From assembly GCA_030621085.1 (NCBI GenBank), contig JAUXIJ010000023.1, forward strand, positions 1 to 42,369: DNA of 42,369 nt, written 5' to 3'. Under the pieces are notes generated by a model, which searched no databases, had not been told where the DNA came from, and saw only the letters and a list, made by a program, of their open reading frames with translations. This stretch comes from Candidatus Cloacimonadota bacterium. GTDB lineage: Bacteria; Cloacimonadota; Cloacimonadia; Cloacimonadales; TCS61. A program made the translations under genes and the position numbers. This document shows positions 34,252 through 42,022 of this stretch, piece by piece (the first letter of the stretch is position 1; each line of letters starts with the position of its first letter).

Positions 34252-35289
34252 CTATTTCATTCCTTCCATATCTTCAATATGCAATGTGATATTATATTTT
34301 TTACAGACTGATTTTATGTTTTCGATTGTTTGTTCGTCCGGATATATAAATTTGATATTGTTATTTAATTTTCCAGATAATCGACCATTAACCCAGAATA
34401 TCATTTCTCCTGAAGCAAGTTTCTTAATTTGAGCGATTAACTCATCAATATCGATAGATGATCCCATAATTTTTTCGGGAAGTTTAAGCCTGTTGGTTCC
34501 AGTCAACAATGTATATGTTATATTTTTTCCGTCTTCTGTATAACTATAAAGTTCCATACCCTTAAACGCTGGTTTTTCAAAAAGGTTATCGTCAATCTTT
34601 TCGTTGTGTTTTACATCGTTAAAAAAGTATGTGTATGCTCCACCTTTACGACCGAATACAATCCGAAACGGGATCATCACACCGTCCACTTCCCTGTAAT
34701 CTAGCAGATCATGATGATAACCAATTCTTAAAAGCAAACCAGTTTCCACATCGAAATACAAGCCAAAATATTCTTTGGTATGTCCTTCAGATTCCAGAAC
34801 ATAAGCTACTCGGTCTTTAACCATTTCTCTACCGGTAATCTTTAAATCTTTAAAGTAGTCTTTCATGTGAATAGCATGTTGCGGATTCAAAAGCCAGGCA
34901 GTGGATGTTTTACCGATATAGTCATCTCTGTGAATGCCTTTGGCATCTTTACGCCAGCCGTTTTCTCCATTATACACCATATTTTCATCGTAGGCAGAAT
35001 CAAAGATATTCATCAGGAATTTGTCAGGCATTTTGGAGCAGATCATTAAATGAGCTACATCATAAGGCGGTTCTTCCCAGTGAACATCTTTCACCAGATG
35101 TCCTGCGAAGGTTCTTGATGTAAGTTTTTCAATAGCTTCTCTTCCTCCCAGAGCATTAATGTAATTTTCCAGAACTTCATCTACTGTGGGCAGAGAATCC
35201 TGTGCAAAGACTTTTAGTGGATTAAGAATGAAAATTAATCCCATTAGAATTACTAGTAAAAAATGGGTTGAAAATGGTTTTTTATTCAT
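34252..35289 (-). CDS. Exported LolA-fold-like outer-membrane lipoprotein-sorting type protein
   Basis: 345 residues with a signal peptide (THFLLVILMGLIFILNPLKVFA, cleavage near residue 29). Mature part starts LPTVDEVLENYINALGGREAIEKLTSR, the usual opening of LolA/LolB-like-fold proteins annotated as outer-membrane lipoprotein-sorting proteins, and goes on with FLMNIFDSAYDENMVYNGENGWRKDA, YFGLYFDVETGLLLRIGY and VDGVMIPFRI. The last ~100 residues (SSIDIDELIAQIKKLASGEMIFW) are an extra domain. It lies between hypA and the accessory patch and has no obvious link to hydrogenase. It may bind a lipid or lipoprotein in the periplasm. Confidence 0.78.
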   Translation of the reverse strand: MNKKPFSTHFLLVILMGLIFILNPLKVFAQDSLPTVDEVLENYINALGGREAIEKLTSRTFAGHLVKDVHWEEPPYDVAHLMICSKMPDKFLMNIFDSAYDENMVYNGENGWRKDAKGIHRDDYIGKTSTAWLLNPQHAIHMKDYFKDLKITGREMVKDRVAYVLESEGHTKEYFGLYFDVETGLLLRIGYHHDLLDYREVDGVMIPFRIVFGRKGGAYTYFFNDVKHNEKIDDNLFEKPAFKGMELYSYTEDGKNITYTLLTGTNRLKLPEKIMGSSIDIDELIAQIKKLASGEMIFWVNGRLSGKLNNNIKFIYPDEQTIENIKSVCKKYNITLHIEDMEGMK

Positions 35290-35320
35290 ACAATCTCCTT
35301 TCAGAATTATTTTAAGAACC

Positions 35321-35347
35321 CTATCCGTCTAATCTGTGTAGATCCGC
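35321..35347. repeat. ATCTGTGT-type interspersed repeat
   Basis: CTATCCGTCTAATCTGTGTA and following GATCCGC resemble the repeat at 38361-38402 (CCAATCTGTGAAAATCCGCA and continuation). Both lie in gaps of the hyp locus. Confidence 0.45.
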
Positions 35348-35381
35348 TTGCCTTGGCGTAGCTTTAGCGTAGACAGGTGAG

Positions 35382-35729
35382 CTATTTAATTCCTTCCATT
35401 GTCTGAATGTGCAATTCATTTCCCTGAATGATTTCTGTGTCAAATGATTCACATTTGGGGCATATAAAGATCGGGTCCTCGATCATAAAAGTTTCGTTGC
35501 ACTTTTTGCATTTAACCTTCACGTCTTTTTCTTCCATTATTAGTTCTGCGTTTTCAAAGCCTTTGTATTCCTTTTTCATCAGATCGAAATACATCAGGAA
35601 CACATCATCCACTATCATATGGAATTTACCAATAACAACTTTTACCTTCTGGATTTCAATGAGTTTTTCGTCTTCTTTTATCTTACTGGCAATATCAAAT
35701 AATGATTTTACTATCGAACCTTCGTGCAT
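35382..35729 (-). CDS. hypA: Hydrogenase maturation protein HypA
   Basis: 115 residues from the ATG at 35729 (MHEGSIVKSLFDIA), chosen because HypA starts with Met-His, where the His binds Ni, and because GAGG lies eight bases before it. It overlaps the hypE stop as TAATG. The zinc domain has CKKCNETF and CPKCESF, two CxxC pairs near residues 72-95. HypA hands nickel to the hydrogenase large subunit together with HypB. Confidence 0.96.
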   Translation of the reverse strand: MHEGSIVKSLFDIASKIKEDEKLIEIQKVKVVIGKFHMIVDDVFLMYFDLMKKEYKGFENAELIMEEKDVKVKCKKCNETFMIEDPIFICPKCESFDTEIIQGNELHIQTMEGIK

Positions 35730-36712
35730 TAACATATCCTCGGAAGTGGGTCGGATTCCAGCATCAGCAGCGGACGCAATCCACCAATTGAAGTGCGTAG
35801 ATACACTCCCTTTACTTCGGTTGTAACTTCCCCGATAACAGATGAATCTATCCCATGTTCATATTTTTTCATTTCAGCTATTAAGTTGGAAGTATTTCCG
35901 CTTACAAATGAAACCAATTTACCTTCGTTAGCCATATAAAGCGGATCGAGCCCCAGAAGTCCACACACTGCCAGGGTAGCATCTTTAATGGGAACAGCAT
36001 CCTCTTCGATGATTATACCAAGGTCTGTTTCTTCGGTAACTTCGTTTAATATTGTAGCAACTCCACCGCGGGTGGCATCACGCAGGAATCTTATTTTAGC
36101 ATTTTTCAGCATTAGTTGCACCAGTCCATTGAGTGATGCGCAATCACTTTGGGGAGTTGGATCCAATTCCAGGTTTTCGCGTGCATTGATGATAGCTACA
36201 GTATGATCTCCCAGGGTTCCATTCACAATTATCTTATCACCGGGTTGAATGTTTTTGGAACTCAGATGGACACCAGCTGGCAGGAAACCGATTCCTGTAG
36301 TTGTGATATAGATTCCATCCGCTTTACCTTTTTCCACCACTTTTGTATCTCCGGCAATGATGTGTACTCCGGCTTCTTCGGCAGCATCTTTCATCGATCT
36401 AACTATCTTCTTCAGGTCAGAAATCTTGAATCCTTCTTCGATAATAAAAGCGGAAAGCAGGTATTTGGGAATAGCTCCGCTCATACTTACATCGTTCACA
36501 GTTCCGGTAACTGATAGTTTTCCAATATCACCACCGGGAAAGAAGATGGGTTTAACTACATGAGAATCAGTGGTAACAACCATGCGGTTTTCGATTTCAA
36601 CTGTATCATCCAATGTAGGAAGTTTAAAATTCCTGTCGAAAACTTCTTCAATAAGTTTATGTGTCAATCCAGCACCGCTACCGTGACCAAGTGTTATTAT
36701 TTTATCTTTCAT
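35729..36712 (-). CDS. hypE: Hydrogenase maturation protein HypE (carbamoyl dehydratase)
   Basis: 327 residues from the ATG at 36712 (MKDKIITLGHGSGAGLTHKLI); the longer open frame up to 36796 runs into a repeat and does not look like HypE. PurM-like fold: TDSHVVKPIFFPGGDIGKLSVTGTVNDVSMSGA, then IAGDTKVVEKGKADGIYITTTGIG and RDATRGGVATILNE. It ends in the invariant PRIC, whose Cys receives the carbamoyl group from HypF and turns it into cyanide for the NiFe(CN)2CO centre. The ribosome site is weak, and translation may depend on upstream hyp genes. Confidence 0.96.
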   Translation of the reverse strand: MKDKIITLGHGSGAGLTHKLIEEVFDRNFKLPTLDDTVEIENRMVVTTDSHVVKPIFFPGGDIGKLSVTGTVNDVSMSGAIPKYLLSAFIIEEGFKISDLKKIVRSMKDAAEEAGVHIIAGDTKVVEKGKADGIYITTTGIGFLPAGVHLSSKNIQPGDKIIVNGTLGDHTVAIINARENLELDPTPQSDCASLNGLVQLMLKNAKIRFLRDATRGGVATILNEVTEETDLGIIIEEDAVPIKDATLAVCGLLGLDPLYMANEGKLVSFVSGNTSNLIAEMKKYEHGIDSSVIGEVTTEVKGVYLRTSIGGLRPLLMLESDPLPRIC

Positions 36713-36720
36713 TTTTTTAA

Positions 36721-36903
36721 CACCAAGACACAAGGGCACAAAGAGAAATCCTTGCAGGAACAATCTTGCAGATTGTTCTGTAATATTTTGGTTCAATTAA
36801 AATGATTGAACCTGCTTTACAAAAAGGCACTGAACCAAAAGCAAAGATATTTCCATTTTCCATTTTTATCTTTTACTCTGTGCTTTCTGAGTCTCTGTGG
36901 CTA
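36721..36903. repeat. Block of small repeats and hairpins between hypD and hypE
   Basis: This short gap holds an ACCACA-like unit (CACCAAGACACAAGGGCACA at 36721-36740), a perfect hairpin GAACAATC/GATTGTTC (36758-36765 with 36771-36778), a second perfect hairpin GGTTCAAT/ATTGAACC (36790-36797 with 36805-36812), and an inverted CTCTGTG...CTCTGTGG unit (36876-36903). It looks like an accumulation site for interspersed repeats rather than one regulatory element. Confidence 0.6.
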
Positions 36904-36905
36904 TA

Positions 36906-37964
36906 TTATCTTTCATATTTATAATACGCTGCACAGCTGCCTTCCGAAGAAACCATACAGGGACCTATAGGATTATTTGGCAGGCATACTTTTCCAAACA
37001 ACGGGCATTCCGGTGGGATGATCTTTCCCTTCAGAACATCACCGCATCTGCAGCCGGTTTGTTCTTCTGTGTCCGTGATTTCAAAACCATATTTTTTGAT
37101 AGCATCGAACCTGCTGAATTCTTCTCGGATTCCCAGACCGGATATTGGGATCCAACCCAAACCCCGCCAGAGAGCATCTTCTATTTGTAGTACTTTCTCG
37201 ATAACTTTCTGAGCCTGCAAGTTGCCAGATGAACTAACCACCCGGCTGTATTCATTTTCTATCTTTGGTTTTTGTAACCTGATCTGTTCGATAAGTTTTT
37301 TAATTCCCACTAAAATATCCAGCGGTTCAAATCCAGTAACCACACCACCGATCTCGAATTTTTCAGGGAGTAGACTGTAGGCATCCGAACCGATGATCAC
37401 ACTTACATGACCGGGTAAGATGAATCCATTAACATTGGTATCTTTAGCAGAAAGAAGGGCATCCAGAGCGGGAGGAACAAGTTTAAAAGCAGGTAGAACA
37501 GAGAAATTTTTCAGATTTTGTCTGGAAGCTTCCATAATGGTATATGCTATTCCGGGAATAGTTGTTTCAAAACCAATTCCAACAAACACGGTTTCTTTTT
37601 CTCTTGCTATCTCCAGTGTCTCCATAGGTGAATAAACCATGCGCACATCCAAACCATTTGCCCGTGCTTGTTCCAGCGTTCCTTTATTCCCCGGAACGCG
37701 GACTAGATCTCCAAAAGTTGCGATAGTCACATCTTTTAAGTCTATCAGCGAATCGATCACAGAGGAGGGAGTTACGCACACCGGACAGCCTGGACCGGAG
37801 ATTAATGAAATTGTTTTTGGTAATAGCTTGCGAATTCCCCAATGACCGATTGCCATCGTGTGAGAGCCGCACACTTCCATAAATTTAACCGGTTTTTCCC
37901 AACTTTGCAGTTCAGTGACGATCTTTTTGATAAGTTCGAGATTTCTGAAATTATTCAGGTGCAT
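36906..37964 (-). CDS. hypD: Hydrogenase maturation protein HypD
   Basis: 352 residues. MEVCGSHTMAIGHWGIRKLLP, ISGPGCPVCVTP, VGIGFETTIPG and the C-terminal iron-sulfur region GCRCGDVLKGKIIPPECPLFGKVC ... GPCMVSSEGSCAAYYKY are all diagnostic. HypD holds a [4Fe-4S] cluster and, with HypC, carries the Fe(CN)2CO unit. The start overlaps the end of hypC by 14 bases, so the two are co-translated, as is usual. Confidence 0.97.
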   Translation of the reverse strand: MHLNNFRNLELIKKIVTELQSWEKPVKFMEVCGSHTMAIGHWGIRKLLPKTISLISGPGCPVCVTPSSVIDSLIDLKDVTIATFGDLVRVPGNKGTLEQARANGLDVRMVYSPMETLEIAREKETVFVGIGFETTIPGIAYTIMEASRQNLKNFSVLPAFKLVPPALDALLSAKDTNVNGFILPGHVSVIIGSDAYSLLPEKFEIGGVVTGFEPLDILVGIKKLIEQIRLQKPKIENEYSRVVSSSGNLQAQKVIEKVLQIEDALWRGLGWIPISGLGIREEFSRFDAIKKYGFEITDTEEQTGCRCGDVLKGKIIPPECPLFGKVCLPNNPIGPCMVSSEGSCAAYYKYER

Positions 37965-38169
37965 AAACTTCCTTTAATATTGCAATAGTTTCGTTTGCTT
38001 CTTCTTCGGAAATGATGTTCAATCCAAATCCAGTATGGATGATGACCCAATCACCTTCTTTAACTTCAGGAATGAATGTAAGGAATATCTCCTTGTTCAC
38101 TCCACCCAGATCTACGATACCTTTATCATTTTCTTTTTTTATAAGTTTTCCCGGTATTGCCAGACACAT
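37951..38169 (-). CDS. hypC: Hydrogenase maturation chaperone HypC
   Basis: 72 residues, normal length. MCLAIPGKLI at the start is the HypC signature, with Cys2 binding the iron centre or the hydrogenase precursor, then GGVNKEIFLTFIPEVKEGDWVIIHTGFGLNII. It forms a complex with HypD during Fe(CN)2CO assembly and keeps the hydrogenase large subunit open. It is the first gene of the hypC-D-E-A run; hypF lies 240 bases upstream. Confidence 0.97.
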   Translation of the reverse strand: MCLAIPGKLIKKENDKGIVDLGGVNKEIFLTFIPEVKEGDWVIIHTGFGLNIISEEEANETIAILKEVYAPE

Positions 38170-38210
38170 ATTATTTCCTTTTTTAACAATGAATAAATAC
38201 TAATTTATTA

Positions 38211-38402
38211 ACCACAGAGAACACGGAGAGCACAGAGAAAATCTCCTCTTGAGATTTATACGCCTTGGGCGTAGGAGTCCGACTTTAGTCGGGAGGTGTG
38301 TAATCCCCTCTAAAGAGAAGTCCTGATTGTTCTTAACTCACACTTCGTTGCAAGTCAAGTCCAATCTGTGAAAATCCGCATTATCTGTGTCATCCGTGTT
38401 CC
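38211..38402. repeat. Intergenic repeat block between hypF and hypC
   Basis: In 240 bases there are: an ACCACAGAGAACACGGAGAG unit (38211 on), two small hairpins (TACGCC/GGCGTA at 38259-38273, and CCGAC/GTCGG at 38279-38292) and a CTGTGAAAATCCGCATTATC-type unit (38361-38402). These are known kinds of environmental-genome repeats. They separate hypF from hypC. Confidence 0.6.
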
Positions 38403-38408
38403 AAATAT

Positions 38409-40637
38409 TCAATTTTCAATTTTCAATTTCTTATTTCCCACAACCACCTGTCCGACAGATATCGAACCATCGTTAGAGGGTAAAATCGAGGGTACAAAAA
38501 CTGTAAAGTTATTTTTCGTTAAAACCTTGCTGATCCCTTCTAGAAGGACTTTGTTCTGCATCACCCCACCTGAAAGAACAACCTTTCTTATCCCTGTCTT
38601 CCTGTGTGCTTTTTTAACTGCTTCCAATGTAAAATTAATGATCGTGCTATGAAATTTTTCTGCAATTCTGTGGTGAGGTTCTTTTCTTTGAACATCTTTT
38701 GCAACAGCCCGGATAAGAGGGATAATGTCTATCTTATCTTTTTCCAGATTGTATGGATAATTGTCTTTACCTGAAACGTCTTTTTCCGCACTTAGAAATT
38801 CCAGTGCCATTGCAGATTGAGCTTCAAAAGTGATTTCCGGAAAAAGATCGAGCATTGCAGCAACACAATCAAATAATCTACCCATACTGGAAGTCTGGAA
38901 AATATTGAATTTATTTTTTATCTGTTTTGAAATAATTCTCTTCTCGATTTCGGAGATATTTTCTAAGAAATCCGGGTCAATTCCGGCTGCCAATAGATAT
39001 GCATAAGCTATCCTGATGGGATGTTTGATAGCAGCGTCTCCACCGGGAAGCGGCATATAGTTCAGGTGGAATAATCTTTCAAATTTTGAGTAATCTGCTA
39101 GGAATATTTCGCCACCCCAGATAGCTCCGTCCGTTCCGTAACCGGTACCGTCATAAGCGATACCGATAACCGGTTCGTTGATATGGTGCTCTGCCATTAC
39201 AGCAGCAATATGAGCGTGATGATGTTGAACTTTTTTCAAGGGCAGACCTGTGCTTTCTGCAAACCGGGTAGTCATATAATCAGGATGAAGATCACAGACG
39301 ACCAGTTCAGGTTCAAGCTCGAACCATTTCTTATATTTTTTGAGTGTATCTGTGTAAAAATCTAACGTTTGCTTGCTGTTGGAATTTCCAATATAAGGGG
39401 AAAGAAAAAAGGAATCTTCCTTGCTGAGTGCGAAAGTAATTTTCAGCTCTGCACCCGCACCAAGCGTCTGAACGGTTTTAAAAGGAAGTTTTAAGGGAGA
39501 TGGGACATATCCACGGGATTTTCGCATCATCACATTTTGCGGTTTGGAAACACGTATCACCGAATCGTCAGAACGGTTCAGGATGGGACGATTATGGGTA
39601 AGAAAGAAATCACAAAGACCGCTCAGTTCTTTTTCTTCAGCAGCGATGGGTTCGTCGTGGAAATTTCCGGACGTCATTATCAAGAACGGAAGTTCGTTAC
39701 TCAGTATCTGATGATGAATTGGTGCGTAGGGTAGAAAGACTCCCAGGTTCGGATTTTGAGGAGCAACGTTATTTTGTATTGGACTGGTTTCTTTTTTTGG
39801 CAAAATTACTATCGGTGCTGCAGGAGATTTCAGCAGTTCAAAATGCTCCTCGCTCATTTCTACAACTTCTGATGTTTTTTCATAATAACACATCACGGCA
39901 AAAGGTTTGTGCGGACGGTCTTTTCTTTTCCGGAGTTCGGAAACAGTTTCATAATTCGTTGCATCGCAGGCAATATGAAATCCGCCGATGCCTTTGATTC
40001 CGATTATTTTTCCCTCTTTAAGAAACTTAATTGTATTTGTAATCGGGTCGCTTTCCACTTCTTCAAAATTCTTATTAAGAAATTTCAATTGAGGACCGCA
40101 AGTTGGACAGGCGATGGGTTGAGCGTGAAATCTTCTATTCAGAGGATCGGTATATTCACCGTTGCAGTATTCACACATTTTAAAATTTTTCATCGAAGTA
40201 ACCGGACGATCATAAGGTGTGTTTTCAATTATCGAATATCGCGGACCGCAATTTGTGCAATTTAGAAAAGCATAGTTAAAACGTGGATCGGACTCATCAA
40301 ATAATTCACGAATACAATCTTTACAAACTGCAAGATCGGGAGATATCTGGGTGGAACCTTTTCTATTCTGGCTTTGTTGGATGGTAAATTCAGTGTAGGG
40401 AACATCTTCTTTTTCCTCGATATGGAATTCCCTGATAAATGCAGCGGGTGGATGTTCTTTTTTTATTCTCTCGACGAATAATTCCAGATTCTTTTCCATA
40501 CCACAGGCTTCAATCTCAACCCCGGATGTCGAATTCAGAACATATCCTTTTAAACCCAGTTCTATTGCAGTTTTATAGACGAACGGTCTGAATCCCACAC
40601 CTTGAACAATTCCGTTAATTTTTATTCTTAACATCAA
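38409..40637 (-). CDS. hypF: Carbamoyltransferase HypF
   Basis: 742 residues. Domains in order: acylphosphatase (1-90, GIVQGVGFRPFVYKTA), two zinc fingers (105-180; CKDC, CTNCGPRYS, CEYCNGEY, CPTCGP), YrdC-like adenylate site (about 200-365; KRKDRPHKPFAVM, LMTSGNFHDEPI), and a Kae1-like C-terminal domain with HHHAHIAA (about 480) and the GVMQNKVL end. HypF makes the carbamoyl group from carbamoyl phosphate that HypE turns into cyanide. It is divergent from the dsrE-tusA-mvhD-hdrA genes on the plus strand. The second Met may be the true start. Confidence 0.97.
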   Translation of the reverse strand: MMLRIKINGIVQGVGFRPFVYKTAIELGLKGYVLNSTSGVEIEACGMEKNLELFVERIKKEHPPAAFIREFHIEEKEDVPYTEFTIQQSQNRKGSTQISPDLAVCKDCIRELFDESDPRFNYAFLNCTNCGPRYSIIENTPYDRPVTSMKNFKMCEYCNGEYTDPLNRRFHAQPIACPTCGPQLKFLNKNFEEVESDPITNTIKFLKEGKIIGIKGIGGFHIACDATNYETVSELRKRKDRPHKPFAVMCYYEKTSEVVEMSEEHFELLKSPAAPIVILPKKETSPIQNNVAPQNPNLGVFLPYAPIHHQILSNELPFLIMTSGNFHDEPIAAEEKELSGLCDFFLTHNRPILNRSDDSVIRVSKPQNVMMRKSRGYVPSPLKLPFKTVQTLGAGAELKITFALSKEDSFFLSPYIGNSNSKQTLDFYTDTLKKYKKWFELEPELVVCDLHPDYMTTRFAESTGLPLKKVQHHHAHIAAVMAEHHINEPVIGIAYDGTGYGTDGAIWGGEIFLADYSKFERLFHLNYMPLPGGDAAIKHPIRIAYAYLLAAGIDPDFLENISEIEKRIISKQIKNKFNIFQTSSMGRLFDCVAAMLDLFPEITFEAQSAMALEFLSAEKDVSGKDNYPYNLEKDKIDIIPLIRAVAKDVQRKEPHHRIAEKFHSTIINFTLEAVKKAHRKTGIRKVVLSGGVMQNKVLLEGISKVLTKNNFTVFVPSILPSNDGSISVGQVVVGNKKLKIEN

Positions 40638-40760
40638 TTTTTCCCTTATCTATCGAGTTGCATCTTTCCTTTTTTTTGAGTTTAAAAGTCAAGTGAAATT
40701 GATAAAAAGGAATTATTCAGTTAAATATTTAATGTTACAGTAGCAATGAATTTATATAGA

Positions 40761-40800
40761 AAGTATAATAAACTTTTTTGCTTGACACTAAAGTATAATA
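40761..40800 (+). promoter_or_regulatory. Direct repeat AAGTATAATA with TATAAT cores upstream of the dsrE-like gene
   Basis: AAGTATAATA occurs at 40761-40770 and again at 40791-40800, 30 bases apart, near three turns of the helix. Each contains a perfect TATAAT. A TTGACA at 40782-40787 sits between them, too near the second core to be its -35 box. This could be two overlapping promoters or an operator. Confidence 0.4.
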
Positions 40801-40836
40801 TTTAATGAAAGTCCACAAACTAAGGAGGAAAATCAT

Positions 40837-41196
40837 ATGGGAAAAGTTGCAATTACATTGAACGGTTCTGAAACAAAAAACATTTATCCGACTATGACGA
40901 TCGCAGTATCTGCATTAGCTTGTGGAGATGAAGTCTTTATCTTTGTTCTGCCAAGCGGATTACCGGTTTTTGTAGATGGAAAGATCGCAGAGCTTAACAA
41001 AGCTGCACCGGCATTACCTGATCTTGAAGAGTTGTTTGAAGGTTATCAGGCACTTGGTGGACGCATTCTAGTTTGTGAGCTGGGATTTGAGGTTCATGGT
41101 TTAACAGAAAAAGACCTGATCGAAGGTTGTGAAATAGTTGGAGCTACTACATTTGTTGCTGAAGCTCAAGGTGCTCAATTAACATTATCATTCTAA
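40837..41196 (+). CDS. DsrE-like sulfur-relay protein
   Basis: 119 residues with a strong AAGGAGG ribosome site. KVAITLNGSETKNIYPTMTIAVSALACGDEVFIFVLPSGLPVF, then ALPDLEELFEGYQALGGRILVCELGFEVHG and ATTFVAEAQGAQLTLSF. This matches the DsrE/DsrF-like fold, with Cys29 and the later Cys (LVCELGF) as candidate sulfur carriers. Such proteins move persulfide sulfur between partners such as TusA, which is the next gene. The 22-base gap to tusA suggests one operon. The sulfur donor is unknown. Confidence 0.82.
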   Translation: MGKVAITLNGSETKNIYPTMTIAVSALACGDEVFIFVLPSGLPVFVDGKIAELNKAAPALPDLEELFEGYQALGGRILVCELGFEVHGLTEKDLIEGCEIVGATTFVAEAQGAQLTLSF

Positions 41197-41218
41197 TAAA
41201 ATAAAATAGGAGGAAATT

Positions 41219-41443
41219 ATGGCTGTAAAAGAATTAGATTGCTTGGGAATGAAATGCCCGCAACCCATTCTTAAAGTTGTTGCATTGGTACCTACAATGG
41301 AAGCTGGAGATATTCTGGAAGTAAAAGCAGATTGCCCGTCATTCCCGGTAGACATCAAAGCATGGTGCGACAGAACAGGTAAAACATTGCTTTTCTGTAT
41401 GGATGACGGTTCGGGATCTCATTCCGCGCAAATCCAGTTTTAA
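41219..41443 (+). CDS. TusA-family sulfur carrier
   Basis: 74 residues, the normal TusA length, after AGGAGG. The active-site motif is LGMKCPQPILK, where the Cys carries persulfide; KADCPSFPVDIKAWCDRTGKTLLF is the usual second half. It probably accepts sulfur from, or hands it to, the DsrE-like protein. Possible targets are tRNA thiolation, molybdopterin or HdrA-linked metabolism; the sequence does not decide. A terminator follows before mvhD. Confidence 0.92.
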   Translation: MAVKELDCLGMKCPQPILKVVALVPTMEAGDILEVKADCPSFPVDIKAWCDRTGKTLLFCMDDGSGSHSAQIQF

Positions 41444-41450
41444 CACATTG

Positions 41451-41478
41451 AAGGAGTGTATAATTTTATGCACTCCTT
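41451..41478 (+). terminator. Rho-independent terminator or attenuator between tusA and mvhD
   Basis: AAGGAGTG (41451-41458) pairs with CACTCCTT (41471-41478), followed by a T-rich run (TCTTTATTTTT). It should reduce or stop transcription into mvhD, so mvhD-hdrA may be expressed partly on its own. Confidence 0.8.
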
Positions 41479-41513
41479 TCTTTATTTTTGAATATTAATT
41501 GTAATGAGGATAA

Positions 41514-41942
41514 ATGGAAAAAGAAAATTTTAACCCTCAAATAGTTGGTTTTTTATGTAATTGGTGCACTTACGCAGCAGCAGATCAGGCAGGAGCTTCT
41601 CGCAAGGAAATTGATTCTTCTCTTAATGTTGTGCGTGTTATGTGTTCCAGCAGAATTGACCATAATTTATTATTAAATACATATTTCAGCGGGGCAGACG
41701 GAATTCTGGTTGCTGGTTGACAGCTAGGAGATTGCCATTACCAGGTTGGTAATTATTATGCAAGAAGAAGATTTGCTTTATTAAAAAAAGTAATGCAAAC
41801 TTTAAATATCGATCCCGAAAGAATTCAACTTTCCTGGATCTCTGCTTCAGAAGGTAAAAGATATATAGAAGTCGTGAACGAGTTTTCCGAAAAGATCAGG
41901 AAGCTCGGTCCGAATCCAATAAAATCAGACACTCATCTTTAA
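41514..41942 (+). CDS. mvhD: MvhD (hydrogenase delta / heterodisulfide-reductase linked) with in-frame TGA read as selenocysteine
   Basis: If TGA at 41718-41720 is decoded as Sec, the gene gives 142 residues, the full family length; otherwise it stops at 68. ATG follows GAGGATAA. Cysteines: FLCNWC (15 and 18), VRVMC (44), then Sec69-QLGDC (74), CHYQVGNYYARRRFALLK. In MvhD these form the [2Fe-2S] site; most relatives have Cys where this has Sec. After the TGA the frame continues with typical MvhD sequence to TAA at 41940-41942, with no other stop. MvhD passes electrons between the NiFe hydrogenase and HdrA; hdrA is next. The known archaeal VhuD has Sec at this kind of site, so recoding is well founded. 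Confidence 0.9.
41732..41763 (+). promoter_or_regulatory. SECIS-like hairpin after the mvhD TGA
   Basis: Upper stem ATTACC (41737-41742) pairs with GGTAAT (41748-41753) around the loop AGGTT, which has G in the second loop position as in bacterial SECIS. Lower stem TTGC (41732-41735) pairs with GCAA (41760-41763), with an asymmetric bulge. The apical loop is about 23 bases after the TGA, in the range bacterial SelB needs. It supports selenocysteine insertion in mvhD. Confidence 0.8.
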
Positions 41943-42022
41943 TCCAATTTATGAAAATAGATACATCACTCGAAATAGATTTTTTTTTGAAAATACAAAT
42001 TCAAATCATTTAAGGAAATCAG

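Noticed and set aside
35428..36514. Long plus-strand open frames opposite hypA and hypE (35428-35826, 36149-36514)
   Set aside because: They mirror the codons of well-identified hyp genes, have no ribosome site and no recognisable product.
36713..36796. Upstream part of the hypE open frame
   Set aside because: It is made of interspersed-repeat DNA and does not resemble HypE; the protein begins naturally at 36712.
36721..38402. CRISPR-like array from the many repeats in the hyp gaps
   Set aside because: The units differ in sequence and length, are in both orientations, and have no regular spacers or cas genes.
40782..40799. TTGACA and TATAAT as one classic promoter before the dsrE-like gene
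   Set aside because: Only six bases lie between the boxes, far from the usual 16-18, so they cannot be used together.
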